Shown piece by piece: positions 1 to 11,702 of a DNA stretch of 64,000 nt. The DNA lies in contig BSQZ01000034.1 of assembly GCA_033239005.1 (NCBI GenBank), positions 2,797,501 through 2,861,500 on the forward strand. Reading direction: 5' to 3'. A program made the position numbers and the translations under genes. This stretch comes from Lamellibrachia satsuma. Taxonomy: Eukaryota; Annelida; Polychaeta; Sabellida; Siboglinidae. Below the pieces are notes generated by a model, which had not been told where the DNA came from, did no database searches, and saw nothing but the letters and a program-made list of their open reading frames with translations. Position 1 is the stretch's first letter; every line of letters starts with the position of its first letter.

Positions 1-1140
1 AATTGTTGACTACTTCAGCGGTATACCTGTGCAGTTAATTATACGCATCAAATGCCTCCGATAAATGCATACAATTAACTAATGTATCTATGTAAGCGTT
101 TGGAGTCGTTGAAATTAACTAAACAGTACTACCTTACAATACCATGCATTGTTCTATCGTTTTAGACACACGTCCACTACATTTAGATCAGCATATCCTC
201 AATACACGACTACACATACTATATCATCCTGTATTTTAAGCTGGCAACGAACAAATCTCAGATCGTCAGGATTATCAGCATTAATATTATAATCGATGTA
301 GGTGACATACAAGTAAACACTGCGTTCTTCATACTGTTTCGCACTGTGTAGGTTACGTAATGAGGTCAAATTATATAAACATACAAAACAACTCCGCCCA
401 GAAAACGAACGGACGGACACGTTAGCCAGCCAGAGAGCAAAAAAAATTATCAAAGGTCACCTTTAGAGTTCGACGGCTTGTTGTTGTCATTTGTCTTGAT
501 GACGTCACCAGATTCTGTGATCTATTCACCGTACTCCCGATACGGAGCTGGATGCTGTGTGATTTCTCCTGTGTACGCAGATACACGACATGCACACACA
601 GCAGTAACCATTACATCTAAGATTCAATTACGACAACAAACTGTTTTTTCGATAAAACTATTATTGCTGCACGTCAACCACTGACCAATCAGCTTCCATC
701 ATGTGTCACATACTAATATTATGTTAATTGTTTTTAAACTGGTTGACAGTGCCGTAGCATCAATGCCAAATATTCCAATCGATACATGACATTTAAAAAC
801 AAAAGTGATTCTTGCCAGCGACTATTATATGTTATATGTGTGCAAACTACCTATTATCGTACAACTAAAACAATGCTAACCTACCTACTACTTAGAATCT
901 ATTCCTGGGAATTAAGGAATAGTAGAATAGTTATATGCTCTCGTGTGTATGGTGGCTCCCATGATAGCGACATACTCAATGTCTTAATGGGAGTCTCCGT
1001 GACCATTTATTTTATTTACTTTGTTTATATGTCGATTGTGTTACATTTACTTGGTCAAAATAAATGAGTCTGACTCTGAGTCTGAGTCTCTGCTGTGACA
1101 TTTATGCGATAAAGATGAACGACATTTGAAATGTGATGCA
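1..1140. other. No gene seen; AT-rich unique sequence
   Basis: Only short open frames without splice context occur here. A short GAGTCT-rich run lies near 1065-1092. I see no recognisable domain, RNA gene or transposon end. Confidence 0.6.
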
Positions 1141-1144
1141 ATAC

Positions 1145-3010
1145 AATATAAAATACTTCTATTGCACTAACATCCTCGGGAGACCCGAGCTCGGTTGTAA
1201 ACAATTCCAGTTGTTAACAGTTGGGTCACTACGCTGGGGAGTTATGGAGGATAAGCAATTTTAAGCAGATGTGTTTTTAGTTTACGACAACATTTTGTTA
1301 TATTTCCTACAAACTTATCACTAACACGAAGTGAGTTCCACAGAGTCGTTGCAGCAACTGAAAAAGCTCTAGTTCCGACATTTGTCTTAACACTGGGAGC
1401 AAAAAGTATATTGGAATTAGATTATCGAAGCCGCCTAGGCTGTCTTGCAGGAGTGAGCAGTGAAAGTAAATATGCTGGTTGTTTTGATGAAAGTATTTGA
1501 CAGGTAATTGTACAGATCTTAAACATATCTTTAAAATACGATATCGGACAGGGAGCCAACGCAATTGTTTAAGAAGTGGTACTGAGTGGGAGAAACGAGG
1601 AGACCGGGTAACTACCCTTGCCAAACAATGTTGCACACGTTTAAATCTAAAGATGTCCCTGAGAGCAATATTGTGACAAAGTGAATTGCAATACTCAAGT
1701 CTACTGCTAACAAGAGCATTTGCAACAGTTTTGGCGACAACAAAAGACAGACACCGGTGAATACGGCGAAGATCACGAATGTGATAAAAGCAGCAAAAAC
1801 GTCAAGTTTGTGAAGTATTCTGTCTAAATTTCAATTAGTTTGTGACTCCTGAGAAACGCATGGATACATTCCCTAAGTTGGTTTAAGGAGCAATTTCTAT
1901 CCGTGGTGACAAGGGAAAGGTAAAACTGTGAATCATCTGCATACAGGTGGTGGTCCAAGTTGTGACTTTGAATACCTGAGCTGAGTGTTATGCTGTAAAG
2001 GGTAAAAAGTAACGGTCCAAGAACAGAACCCTGAGAAACACCACATGAACTGGGCAGGGCCGCTGAAAAGCAATTAGCTATATTCACTCTTTGGTGTATA
2101 TCGGTTAAGTATGATGAAAACTAGCTCAGGGCTGTGCCAGATATGCCATACCACAGCGACAAGCGTTTAATGAATATGTTATGATCAATAGTATCAAAAG
2201 TAGCAGACAAACCAAACAAGCGCTGTTATTTTACTTTTGTGTTTTGTCCACATTTGGAGTAAAATCATTGTGTATTTTTAAAAGAGCAGTCTCTATAGAA
2301 TGAAGCTGTTTGTAAACTGATTGCAATACATTATACATGATTATTGTCCTTACTTCATCAGCTGTGGCAGGTGTAAAAGAAACAAGTAGAGAATTTGTTT
2401 GTATGGTCTAGAAAGTATGATCTAGAAAGTATGATCTAGAAAGTATGGTCTAGAAAGTATGATCTAGAAAGTATGGTCTAGAAAGTATGATCTAGAAAGT
2501 ATGATCTAGAAAGTATGGTCTAGAAAGTATGATCTAGAAAGTATGGTCTAGAAAGTATGATCTAGAAAGTATGGTCTAGAAAGTATGGTCTAGAAAGTAT
2601 GGTCTAGAAAGTATGATCTAGAAAGTATGGTCTAGAAAGTATGATCTAGAAAGTATGATCTAGAAAGTATGGTCTAGAAAGTATGATCTAGAAAGTATGA
2701 TCTAGAAAGTATGGTCTAGAAAGTATGGTCTAGAAAGGCAGACCAGACGACTCTTTTTAGATTGTTAAATTTCAGGAGTCATCCACGAGCCGGTGATTTT
2801 TTGGGATACAGATTTGGTGGTTATCGGAGCTTGTTTAAGTAAAGCTTCGAGTAAATGATAGTATTGTCCACACAAGTAAGCGATAGTATTTTTAAAAATT
2901 CTGAATGTAGAGTTGTTCCAACACAACCTGAAATGGTTCATAGAAGTTAGCTGGCTGTCCTGGAGGTCGATACAAAATATGCAGAGAAAGAAGAATCTTC
3001 TCAAATTTCA
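1145..3010 (-). mobile_element. Degenerate CR1/L2-type LINE, reverse transcriptase region
   Basis: Read on the minus strand, this is a decayed non-LTR retrotransposon ORF2. From 3004 to 2765 lies the linker between endonuclease and polymerase, ending in WMTPEI. After a minisatellite comes the polymerase: a motif like YKQLHSIETALLKIHNDF near 2330-2270, FDTIDHNIFIKRL near 2200-2160, GVSQGSVLGPLLFTLYS and YADDSQFYLS within 2087-1824, and the C-terminal part with ARVVTRSPRFSHSVPLLKQL at 1636-1307. The catalytic YADD is intact, but stops and frameshifts break the frame. The 3' tail (1145-1300) matches the tail of the copy at 44.0-44.9 kb, so both belong to one family. The endonuclease is not visible, so the copy is 5' truncated or too decayed to read. 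Confidence 0.85.
2402..2737. repeat. 14 bp minisatellite, about 24 copies, inside a LINE
   Basis: The unit is TCTAGAAAGTATGG or TCTAGAAAGTATGA, repeated perfectly apart from the final G/A switch. Each unit contains an XbaI-type TCTAGA palindrome. The array sits between the linker and the reverse transcriptase of the minus-strand LINE at 1145-3010, so it grew inside or was inserted into that element. Confidence 0.97.
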
Positions 3011-3299
3011 ACACGGTCCGATAACAAAATGCCAACACCACCACCTCTTCCAACTTGAGCCGTTGGGTGGAAGCAATTGTACGCTACATGGAACACCGCA
3101 CAACAGATCGACAACGATCATTGCCAATTAGGTAACACACGCAAGCGAACGTTATGACAACTGTTACCAAAATATCATACACTTATTCATATTTTACAAA
3201 TCTCATAATGAAGTATGTGATGATTTGTGGCTCAATTTCGCGCCATCTGCAACTGTAATTAAATTGCCACATGTTAAATGTTAAATTATTGAATGATTG

Positions 3300-3576
3300 T
3301 TATGTATTGTATTCGATAATTGTCTTGGTTCCACTGGCGTACTGGATGTTCCTACGTACCAATGACCGTTTCGTCTTCCTTAACATCAGTCGGAGAGATT
3401 TAGTCTCCTTTCTTGCTCGGGTTTGCAATGTGTTGGCACGATGCAGGCTGCGATTGAAGTCGTTATAGATCGTCTCTAACTTTGCAGTCTTCATCCGCGT
3501 AGACAGCTCTCTCACCCGACGGACGTGGTCTCTTGAGTCATGCCTGGCCGGGTGGTGAGGTTCATGAAGATTATGA
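3300..3576 (-). CDS. Likely last exon of an unrecognised coiled-coil gene
   Basis: On the minus strand a good acceptor (CACTACTTTCACAG) precedes an open frame that runs to a stop at 3300-3302. The first base completes a serine codon begun by the exon at 4910-5114, so the two join in frame. The roughly 91 residues are strongly basic and helical, with HVRRVRELSTRMKTAKLET and NTLQTRARKETKSLRLML as typical stretches. No catalytic motif, signal peptide or membrane segment is visible, and I do not recognise the protein. The LINE at 1145-3010 lies just downstream. No clear AATAAA signal was seen right after the stop. Confidence 0.55.
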
Positions 3577-3833
3577 CTGTGAAAGTAGTGAGTGGACCAC
3601 CAGAGGACAGCACCATACATTGAAGGGTGAACGGAAGATTGGTCGTTCAAAAATGAGTGCGTGTAAGGATATGAATAGCATGCAACAGTTTCTCATCAAG
3701 CCACTTCTGACTTCTAACCGCTATCCGTGCAAGACGACCAGAGACGCCACCACAGAAGTAGGTGAAATGGAGATATTTCCCTCTTCTGACCTGACTAGAC
3801 CGGGAGAATATGTGTGCTAGATCCAACAGTTGA

Positions 3834-4627
3834 GGAGACCGGGGCTAGTTGTTACAAAGTTCAGTAAAAATCACCTTTTTGTGAAAAATGTGTTAGATAC
3901 ATTATTTATGTCAACGTATACACTAAATGTATTATTCGTGTTAATAAAATGTACCATACCATTGATATTCCATATTGTAGTTAGGTAGGCATATGACGTT
4001 TCCCAGGCGCGGTCGACTGTAACAACTAGCCCCGTAAGTGGGGCAAGTTGTTACATCATACGGGACACGATGTTACAGCAAAGAACACGTGCAAAGCAAG
4101 CGTCACTCGTACATGTTACAGTTATTCCATTAATTGGATTATACACACTTATACATCTTATACACACTTATACATCTTATACGCAGTGACAATGTAGAGG
4201 TTCACAGCTTCATATATGTTACAGCAAAGAACACGTGCAAAGCAAGCGTCACTCGTACATGTTACTGTTATTCCATTAATTGGATTATACACACTTATAC
4301 ATCTTATACGCAGTGACAATGTAGAGGTTCACAGCTTCATATATTAAGCTTTTCATTTTTAGTTACCAAAGGGAGCTCATTCCCCGGATTCTTACATAAC
4401 AAACAATTGTGAATGAAATGCAAATGATTGAATGGAGTATGAAATAGTGAAAAAGTCATTTTTGTCCACACCTCGTTAATTTCGTCTTCTTAGCTCCCGA
4501 TTTTTCGACAGTGTGTCTGCTGGTGGACCTCCAACCAACTACTGTCAATGGTTACTCCATATGTGTGCTATGTTTTCGTAAAACGCGTCTGTAACAACCT
4601 GCCCCTGTATACAACTAGCCCCGGTCT
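3834..4627. mobile_element. Small non-autonomous DNA element with inverted ends
   Basis: The ends carry an 18 bp perfect inverted repeat: GAGACCGGGGCTAGTTGT at the left (from about 3834) and its complement at the right (to about 4627). Variants of GGGGCTAGTTGTTACA recur inside, near 4021-4056 and 4590-4603. No transposase frame is present, so this is MITE-like. The superfamily cannot be assigned, and no target duplication was securely identified. Confidence 0.6.
4073..4344. repeat. Tandem duplication within the small DNA element
   Basis: A block starting TTACAGCAAAGAACACGTGC at about 4073 recurs at about 4219. The two copies are nearly identical. The first is some 20 bp longer because a TTATACACAC-type motif is itself doubled. 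Confidence 0.9.
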
Positions 4628-4909
4628 CGCCTATGCATGGGGAAATTGTTTGAATTCTACGCTGCAAACTGTGGTATTCTTGTGTATTTTTGCAAATCTG
4701 AGTGTATTGTATTTATATTTTAAAACCATTTTACCACACATTTATCATGGTCAAACATATTTAATAATGTTAATTAATTATAGGCTGGAGGTTTGTGATG
4801 TGATCGTGAGATAATCATTCATAATCAGGTAATTGTTTTTAGCAAATCGGTAAAATTCTCGGCAATACGGGAGAAGTGATACCTCTGGACAGTGAAGTAA
4901 CCGACTCAC

Positions 4910-5114
4910 CTGTCCGTAGCATTGACCCTCGCCAGTGTTCTCATCGCCCGGGTAGCGACAGAGGCGGCCCGATGTCGCGTCGTCGAGAAGTGTCGCTGAC
5001 GGATCTGGTTCAACTTGGCTCTGACTTGCCGCTGTAGACGCTTAGCCGACTGGTCGCTGGCGGAGCCATTGATGCTGGATGTCTCCGCATCTTGTCTCAG
5101 TTGGAATATTTGTT
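4910..5114 (-). CDS. Exon of the unrecognised coiled-coil gene
   Basis: The minus-strand acceptor TTCTGTGTTCCAG and donor CTACGGACAG/GTGAGT bound a 205 nt open exon. It enters in phase 1 and leaves in phase 2, and its end joins the exon at 3300-3576 exactly. It encodes about 68 residues, including EQIFQLRQDAETSSINGSAS and RLQRQVRAKLNQIRQRHF, rich in Gln, Arg and Ala and likely helical. No known motif. The preceding exon that I can see (7518-7643) ends in phase 0, so one exon between 5.1 and 7.5 kb is probably missed, or the donor I chose there is wrong. Confidence 0.6.
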
Positions 5115-5611
5115 CTGGAACACAGAACGTACGTATCATTAACCGACATCTTTGGTCTTGAAAGTGGCCTAATAAGAAAATGGTCCATGTTCGGCCACCA
5201 GCTACGTATGTCAAAAGATACCCCTGCACAGCGAGCAAGGAAATAATGACTCTGGCTTGTTTGTCAAAGACGAAAAAATACTGATTGTAGCTATATGATG
5301 TGTGTTCTTACTGTTTATTACTAACACAGCCACAGAATATAGGCGAAGACAGAAGAACGTAGAAGGATGAGCGAATCTTTGTATGAGAGTCAGTTGCTGA
5401 ATTAAACATCTTCATCCGTTTCAAAGAAGACGGACGGTAAGAAGAAAAACTGAAACTTTGTCGAATAAAACAAAACACGTATTAACGGTCAGGTAAGTCC
5501 GCAACATTCTCCATGAGAAAGGAAAAATGCACATCTATCGATGTGTCTTGACGATGGGATCACATTATGATTAAAGAGGAACAGCGAAATTACATTCTAC
5601 TACAATAATGT
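5115..5611. other. Intronic sequence, no feature seen
   Basis: This lies inside the minus-strand coiled-coil gene, upstream of the exon at 4910-5114. No further exon, repeat or RNA gene is recognisable. Confidence 0.4.
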
Positions 5612-5806
5612 TAGTGTGTGTGTGTGTGTGTGTGTGTGCGTGTGCGTGTGCGTGTGCGTGTGCGTGTGCGTGTGCGTGTGCGTGTGCGTGTGCGTGTGCG
5701 TGTGCGTGTGCGTGTGCGTGTGCGTGTGCGTGTGCGTGTGCGTGTGCGTGTGCGTGTGCGTGTGCGTGTGCGCGTGCGCGTGCGTGTGTGCGCGTGCCTG
5801 TGCGTG
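5612..5806. repeat. (TG)n followed by (TGTGCG)n microsatellite
   Basis: A short (TG)n run passes into about 25 copies of TGTGCG. The alternating purine-pyrimidine sequence is of the kind that can adopt Z-DNA. All open frames across it (CVCV, RVRV, HTHT) are artefacts. It lies in an intron of the minus-strand coiled-coil gene. Confidence 0.97.
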
Positions 5807-6109
5807 AAGAACGAGGACATTCTCACGGCAATGCAACCACAGATCGATGTAATTTAAGTTTAATGTATGTAAGAGCGAGTGTGAGGCTACATAACGCTGG
5901 TTCCGTGTAATGTCCTACTCTAATGTTTCCAGGTGGCGCCTAAAGATGTAACATTACTTTGCGCCTTTCTCACGGTCCGTCGCATAACGTTTGACGTGGT
6001 TAACATGTTATTGATGACGTGTTTCATGGCTGCCTTCAATCGTTTCTGTCGCTGAGTGACCTGTGAAACAAATTCAAATTATGTAAATATAACATATGCA
6101 TTGAGCTCA

Positions 6110-6430
6110 GCTCAACGGGAAGTTTAGTAGGGATGTGTAGGAGGTGGTGAGGACGTAGGAGGGCAGATTACCAAGGAGAGCAGAGGCGGTGAAACAGTGC
6201 AGCCGCACGAACAGGGGAAGACCACTGTTGAGATTGTGGAAGACTGCCTTAAGAAGGACGTGAGAGAGGCGACAGGGGGTGAAACGCTGAGGAAAGGTTG
6301 TTGATGGGAGCAATACAAAATGACCACAGCCGAAGCAGTGCACTAGTGCAAGAACCGGTCGGCTTCGCGCCTTTATGAAGGGAGCTATGAGGAAGAAAAC
6401 ACTGCGTGACGACAATAATGCGTGCCACAC
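6110..6430 (-). repeat. Copy of a dispersed repeat, also at about 18.39-18.51 kb
   Basis: The block around 6300-6430, with its GAAGCAGTGCA and GAAGGGAGC segments, is similar to plus-strand 18391-18510. Both hold a CAGCCGAA(T/G)CAGTGCA-like core and a following (G/A)TGAAGGGA segment. The 107-codon minus-strand frame here looks like a by-product of the repeat and not a gene. The class of element is unknown. Confidence 0.45.
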
Positions 6431-7500
6431 ACTGTAAGTTTATTTTGCTATATACTCCTCCGCCTCTATATTCCCCGTCTCTAATTCTCTTTGCTCAAAG
6501 GAGTTGGCCATTCCTGTGTACCGGGCACGTCCGCGGCTTGGCTGCGGCAATGGCGTAAAGTCAGCGCGTGCGCCACTCGGCGGGAAGTTTCACAACATCC
6601 CCGTTACGTCACAACGGTCCCGTTACGTCACAACGTCCCATGCGTACACTCGCGCCCCCTCTAGGTCCGCGGACGGGACGTGGACTTTAAGGCAGAGCGG
6701 ATGTTTGAAACCAGCAATTGTGATCTGGGTGCCGAGCTGGACAGTGCATGTCGGAATAAGGCGTGAGCACTAATTAACAGATGTACTTCTCCGGACACTG
6801 ACTCTAATGAAGCCCGACACAGTCAGGAACTACACTTGCTCGCTGAGTGACACGGAAGGATATCGCATTACAGACGTCTCTGGGCGGATTTATCGGTCCT
6901 TGGGAGTTAATTGCTTCGAAGAAAATGACGCAAACAGTTTTTTAGATATATTTTGGTATTTCATAAGGACAACGATCGCTAGATGGCGGTTCTATCGCAC
7001 CACATTTGTGACGTTTGTGTTTGTACATTTAATGCGTTGCGTACGAGTATTTAGCTAGAATTTTTAAGTTGGAGCGTCGTTCCGCGGCACCTGTTGTCAG
7101 CATTCGGTTACCGTACGTATTTCACTCAAAACAACTTTTCCAACAATTTGTCTGTATTGAATTCATGAAGTAACTGTTCATGAATTAGCATATCGATCTC
7201 TTCAGATTTTTTGAAAACGGCTCATTCTATTTAGTAACTCAAATTTGACGCCGACCAGTACATTCGTGCCTCACCTATAAATAATTCGTTGCCATGACTT
7301 GCTTGTTCAAAGGTAGTCCGGTCAGATGCCGCTACGGTCAAGACATTTATACCACCGGCTTATAATGATCCACTAGCGCCCGAGGCCAAATCGCACATTT
7401 GCCCTAAATTACTTAGTAATACGGTTAATGTTACGGATTGGTCGTTACATGTGTCACTTTTGATGCTTCACATTTTAATTAGTGGTGTTAATCAATTAGC
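6431..7500. other. No gene seen
   Basis: A moderately GC-rich stretch (6490-6760) has a direct repeat of CCCGTTACGTCACAACG. The rest is AT-rich. Open frames of 80-90 codons lack splice context or motifs. It lies within the intron region of the minus-strand coiled-coil gene and may hide one missing exon. Confidence 0.35.
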
Positions 7501-7517
7501 ACGAGTGCTGCCATTAC

Positions 7518-7643
7518 TGGCAGTGACGCCGCCGGCCCTACTCTGTTGAGCTTTATGACGACAGACGTCCTCATCAGTGTGGAGATGTTCTTGGTGGCCG
7601 TCTTCAGTTCGTCGTGTCTCCATTGCAGACGGCTGAACACGTG
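7518..7643 (-). CDS. Probable exon of the unrecognised coiled-coil gene
   Basis: The minus-strand acceptor TGTTGCCTGTTTGTAG precedes a 126 nt exon with a possible donor CCA/GTAATG. In the frame set by the upstream exon (phase 0) it encodes HVFSRLQWRHDELKTATKN followed by ISTLMRTSVVIKLNR. This is helical with heptad-like hydrophobics, in keeping with the coiled-coil sequence of its neighbours. An alternative donor at AACAGA/GTAGGG would shorten it. A second frame is also open but looks less like coding sequence. Neither donor gives the phase needed by the next exon at 4910-5114. The 25 bp minisatellite begins only about 55 bp upstream of this acceptor. Confidence 0.45.
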
Positions 7644-7698
7644 CTACAAACAGGCAACACATGGCCCTTTGAAAACATGTGTCGATGCATGCTACTAA

Positions 7699-10600
7699 GC
7701 GAAATAGCTGACCTTCTCCCACAACGAAATAGCTGACCTTCTCCCACAACGAAATACCTGATCTTCTCCCACAACGAAATAGCTGACTTTTTCCCACAAC
7801 GGAATACCTGATCTTCTCCCACAACGAAATACCTGACCTTCTCCCACAACGAAATAGCTGACCTTCTCCCACAACGAAATAGCTGTCCTTCTCCCACAAC
7901 GAAATACCTGACCTTCTCCCACAACGAAATAGCTGACCTTCTCCCACAACGAAATACCTGACCTTCTCCCACAACGAAATACCTGACCTTCTCCCACAAC
8001 GAAATACCTGACCTTCTCCCACAACGAAATAGCCGACCTTCTCCCACAACGAAATACCTGATCTTCTCCCACAACGAAATACCTGACCTTCTCCCACAAC
8101 GAAATACCTGACCTTCTCCCACAACGAAATAGCCGACCTTCTCCCACAACGAAATACCTGACCTTCTCCCACAACGAAATACCTGATCTTCTCCCACAAC
8201 GAAATAGCTGACCTTATCCCACAACGAAATACCTGATCTTCTCCCACAACGAAATAGCTGACTTTTTCCCACAACGGAATACCTGATCTTCTCCCACAAC
8301 GAAATACCTGACCTTCTCCCACAACGAAATAGCTGACCTTCTCCCACAACGAAATAGCTGACCTTCTCCCACAACGAAATACCTGACCTTCTCCCACAAC
8401 GAAATAGCTGACCTTCTCCCACAACGAAATACCTGACCTTCTCCCACAACGAAATAGCTGACCTTCTCCCACGACGAAATACCTGACCTTCTCCCACAAC
8501 GAAATAGCCGACCTTCTCCCACAACGAAATACCTGACCTTCTCCCACAACGAAATGGCTGACCTTCTCCCACAACGAAATACCTGACCTTCTCCCACAAC
8601 GAAATACCTGACCTTCTCCCACAACGAAATAGCTGACCTTCTCCCACAACGAAATACCTGATCTTCTCCCACAACGAAATAGCTGACCTTCTCCCACAAC
8701 GGAATAGCCGACCTTCTCCCACAACAGAAATAGCCGATCTTCTCCCACAACGAAATACCTGACCTTCTCCCACAACGGAATAGCCGACCTTCTCCCACAA
8801 CGAAATACCTGACCTTCTCCCACAACGAAATAGCCGACCTTCTCCCACAACGAAATAGCCGACCTTCTCCCACAACGAAATACCTGACCTTCTCCCACAA
8901 CGGAATAGCCGACCTTCTCCCACAACGAAATACCTGACATTCTCCCACAACGAAATAGCCGACCTTCTCCCACAACGAAATACCTGACCTTCTCCCACAA
9001 CGAAATAGCTCACCTTCTCCCACGACGAAATACCTGACCTTCTCCCACAACGAAATACCGACCTTCTCCCACAACGAAATACCTGACCTTCTCCCACAAC
9101 GAAATACCTGACCTTCTCCCACAACGAAATACCTGACCTTCTCCCACAACGAAATACCTGACCTTCTCCCACAACGGAATAGCCGACCTTCTCCCACAAC
9201 GAAATAGCTGACTTTTTCCCACAACGGAATACCTGATCTTCTCCCACAACGAAATACCTGACCTTCTCCCACAACGGAATAGCCGACCTTCTCCCACAAC
9301 GAAATAGCTGACTTTTTCCCACAACGGAATACCTGATCTTCTCCCACAACGAAATACCTGACCTTCTCCCACAACGAAATACCTGACCTTCTCCCACAAC
9401 GAAATAGCCGACCTTCTCCCACAACGAAATACCTGACCTTCTCCCACAACGAAATAGCTGACCTTCTCCCACAACGAAATACCTGACCTTCTCCCACAAC
9501 GAAATAGCTGACCTTCTCCCACGACGAAATACCTGACCTTCTCCCACAACGAAATAGCCGACCTTCTCCCACAACGAAATACCTGACCTTCTCCCACAAC
9601 GAAATGGCTGACCTTCTCCCACAACGAAATACCTGACCTTCTCCCACAAGAAATACCTGACCTTCTCCCACAACGAAATAGCTGACCTTCTCCCACAACG
9701 AAATACCTGATCTTCTCCCACAACGAAATAGCTGACCTTCTCCCACAACGGAATAGCCGACCTTCTCCCACAACGAAATAGCCGATCTTCTCCCACAACG
9801 AAATACCTGACCTTCTCCCACAACGGAATAGCCGACCTTCTCCCACAACGAAATACCTGACCTTCTCCCACAACGAAATAGCCGACCTTCTCCCACAACG
9901 AAATAGCCGACCTTCTCCCACAACGAAATACCTGACCTTCTCCCACAACGGAATAGCCGACCTTCTCCCACAACGAAATACCTGACCTTCTCCCACAACG
10001 AAATAGCCGACCTTCTCCCACAACGAAATACCTGACCTTCTCCCACAACGAAATAGCTCACCTTCTCCCACGACGAAATACCTGACCTTCTCCCACAACG
10101 AAATACCGACCTTCTCCCACAACGAAATACCTGACCTTCTCCCACAACGAAATACCTGATCTTCTCCCACAACGAAATAGCTGACCTTATCCCACAACGA
10201 AATACCTGATCTTCTCCCACAACGAAATAGCTGACATTTTCCCACAACGGAATACCTGATCTTCTCCCACAACGAAATACCTGACCTTCTCCCACAACGA
10301 AATACCTGACCTTCTCCCACAACGAAATAGCCGACCTTCTCCCACAACGAAATACCTGACCTTCTCCCACAACGAAATAGCTGACCTTCTCCCACAACGA
10401 AATACCTGACCTTCTCCCACAACGAAATAGCTGACCTTCTCCCACGACGAAATACCTGACCTTCTCCCACAACGAAATACCTGACCTTCGCCCACAACGA
10501 AATAGCTGACCTTCTCCCACAACGAAATAACCGACCTTCTCCCACAACGAAATACCCGATCTTCTCCCACGACGAAATAGCTGATCTTCTCCCACAACGG

Positions 10601-11028
10601 AATAGCCGACCTTCTCCCACAACGAAATAGCCGACCTTCTCCCACAACGAAATACCTGACCTTCTCCCACAACGGAATAGCCGACCTTCTCCCACAACGA
10701 AATACCTGACCTTCTCCCACAACGAAATAGCCGACCTTCTCCCACAACGAAATAGCCGACCTTCTCCCACAACGAAATACCTGACCTTCTCCCACAACGG
10801 AATAGCCGACCTTCTCCCACAACGAAATACCTGACCTTCTCCCACAACGAAATAGCCGACCTTCTCCCACAACGAAATACCTGACCTTCTCCCACAACGA
10901 AATACCTGACCTTCTCCCACAACGAAATAGCTCACCTTCTCCCACGACGAAATACCTGACCTTCTCCCACAACGAAATAGCCGACCTTCTCCCACAACGA
11001 AACAGCCGACCTTCTCCCACAAGGAAAT
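7699..11028. repeat. 25 bp minisatellite, about 133 copies (3.3 kb)
   Basis: The unit has a constant core CTTCTCCCACAACGAAATA and a variable hexamer (GCTGAC, CCTGAC, GCCGAC and others). A few units differ by one or two bases in length, for example near 8726 and 9648. Because 25 leaves remainder 1 on division by 3, all three minus-strand frames give the same 25-residue peptide repeat. The array lacks stops for long stretches, which produces spurious frames of up to 902 codons. Diagnostic variants recur 1048 bp apart (TAGCTCACC at 9006 and 10054, ATACCGACC at 9055 and 10103), so a block of about 42 units was duplicated. The array sits in an intron of the coiled-coil gene. Confidence 0.98.
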
Positions 11029-11477
11029 CAATTCCGTGTACGATCGGATATCGATGCTTTTAGATTTATGATGTTACGTTTACTCAATAATCGGTAGTAT
11101 TATCTTTCAATGACTACAGTGTGACGTCTCTCCCCACTCACCCGTCCTTCCTTCCATTATCTAGTCATTCCTTCTTTTCCCCAAAACGGATCATTTCAAA
11201 AACGTCCGTGACCATTTTTACCTGTAGAACTCGAATGGTTGCGAATAAGACTTGCCACAGGTCATCTTGTGCTGTTTAAGCAGATTGAAATCAACGCTAA
11301 CACTAATTCATGAGGCGGCTTTCTAACTTCGGTTTCGGGTCTGAAAAGTGAACGTGGACATCATTTTCAAATGTTTATTTGAAAAATTGGTGAACTACAA
11401 ACATACTCAGTTACTCTTAACGATCAAATACGGTGCGGTTTTTTGTAATCGGGAAATAATAAAATACTGACATTTAC
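11029..11477. other. Intronic sequence, no feature seen
   Basis: Unique AT-rich DNA lies between the 25 bp minisatellite and the exon at 11478-11552. Nothing further is recognisable. Confidence 0.5.
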
Positions 11478-11552
11478 CTTTTCGTAAACACCCAGTTTGC
11501 TGTCGTCACCGTCCCGACTCGTCTGATTCTGTCTCTGCAGCACCGTGATCTC
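11478..11552 (-). CDS. Short exon of the unrecognised coiled-coil gene
   Basis: The minus-strand acceptor CCGTCTTTCCCAG and donor GAAAAG/GTAAATG bound exactly 75 nt, phase 0 to phase 0. The exon encodes 25 residues beginning EITVLQRQNQTSRDG and ending GVYEK. The first half continues the coiled coil of the exon at 12300-12463, whose donor is also phase 0. Size, splice signals and phase agree, so I trust this exon despite its length. Confidence 0.6.
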
Positions 11553-11702
11553 CTGGGAAAGACGGCACGAGGGAAAATGGTGACATAACACAAACATAAT
11601 GAGGTTTTTAAATCGAAATAAACATTTAAAAAATAAAACTAAGATCAACAACAACAACAACAATAACAACCCTGCTTGCAATAGAACCCTGCCGATAAGT
11701 AG

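Noticed and set aside
3533..3820. Plus-strand frame of 95 codons
   Set aside because: It overlaps the minus-strand terminal exon, which has splice and phase support. No motif.
7492..11031. Minus-strand frames of up to 902 codons with FRCGRRS repeats
   Set aside because: They follow from a 25 bp minisatellite without stops. The same peptide appears in all three frames, and the splice-supported gene runs across the array as an intron.
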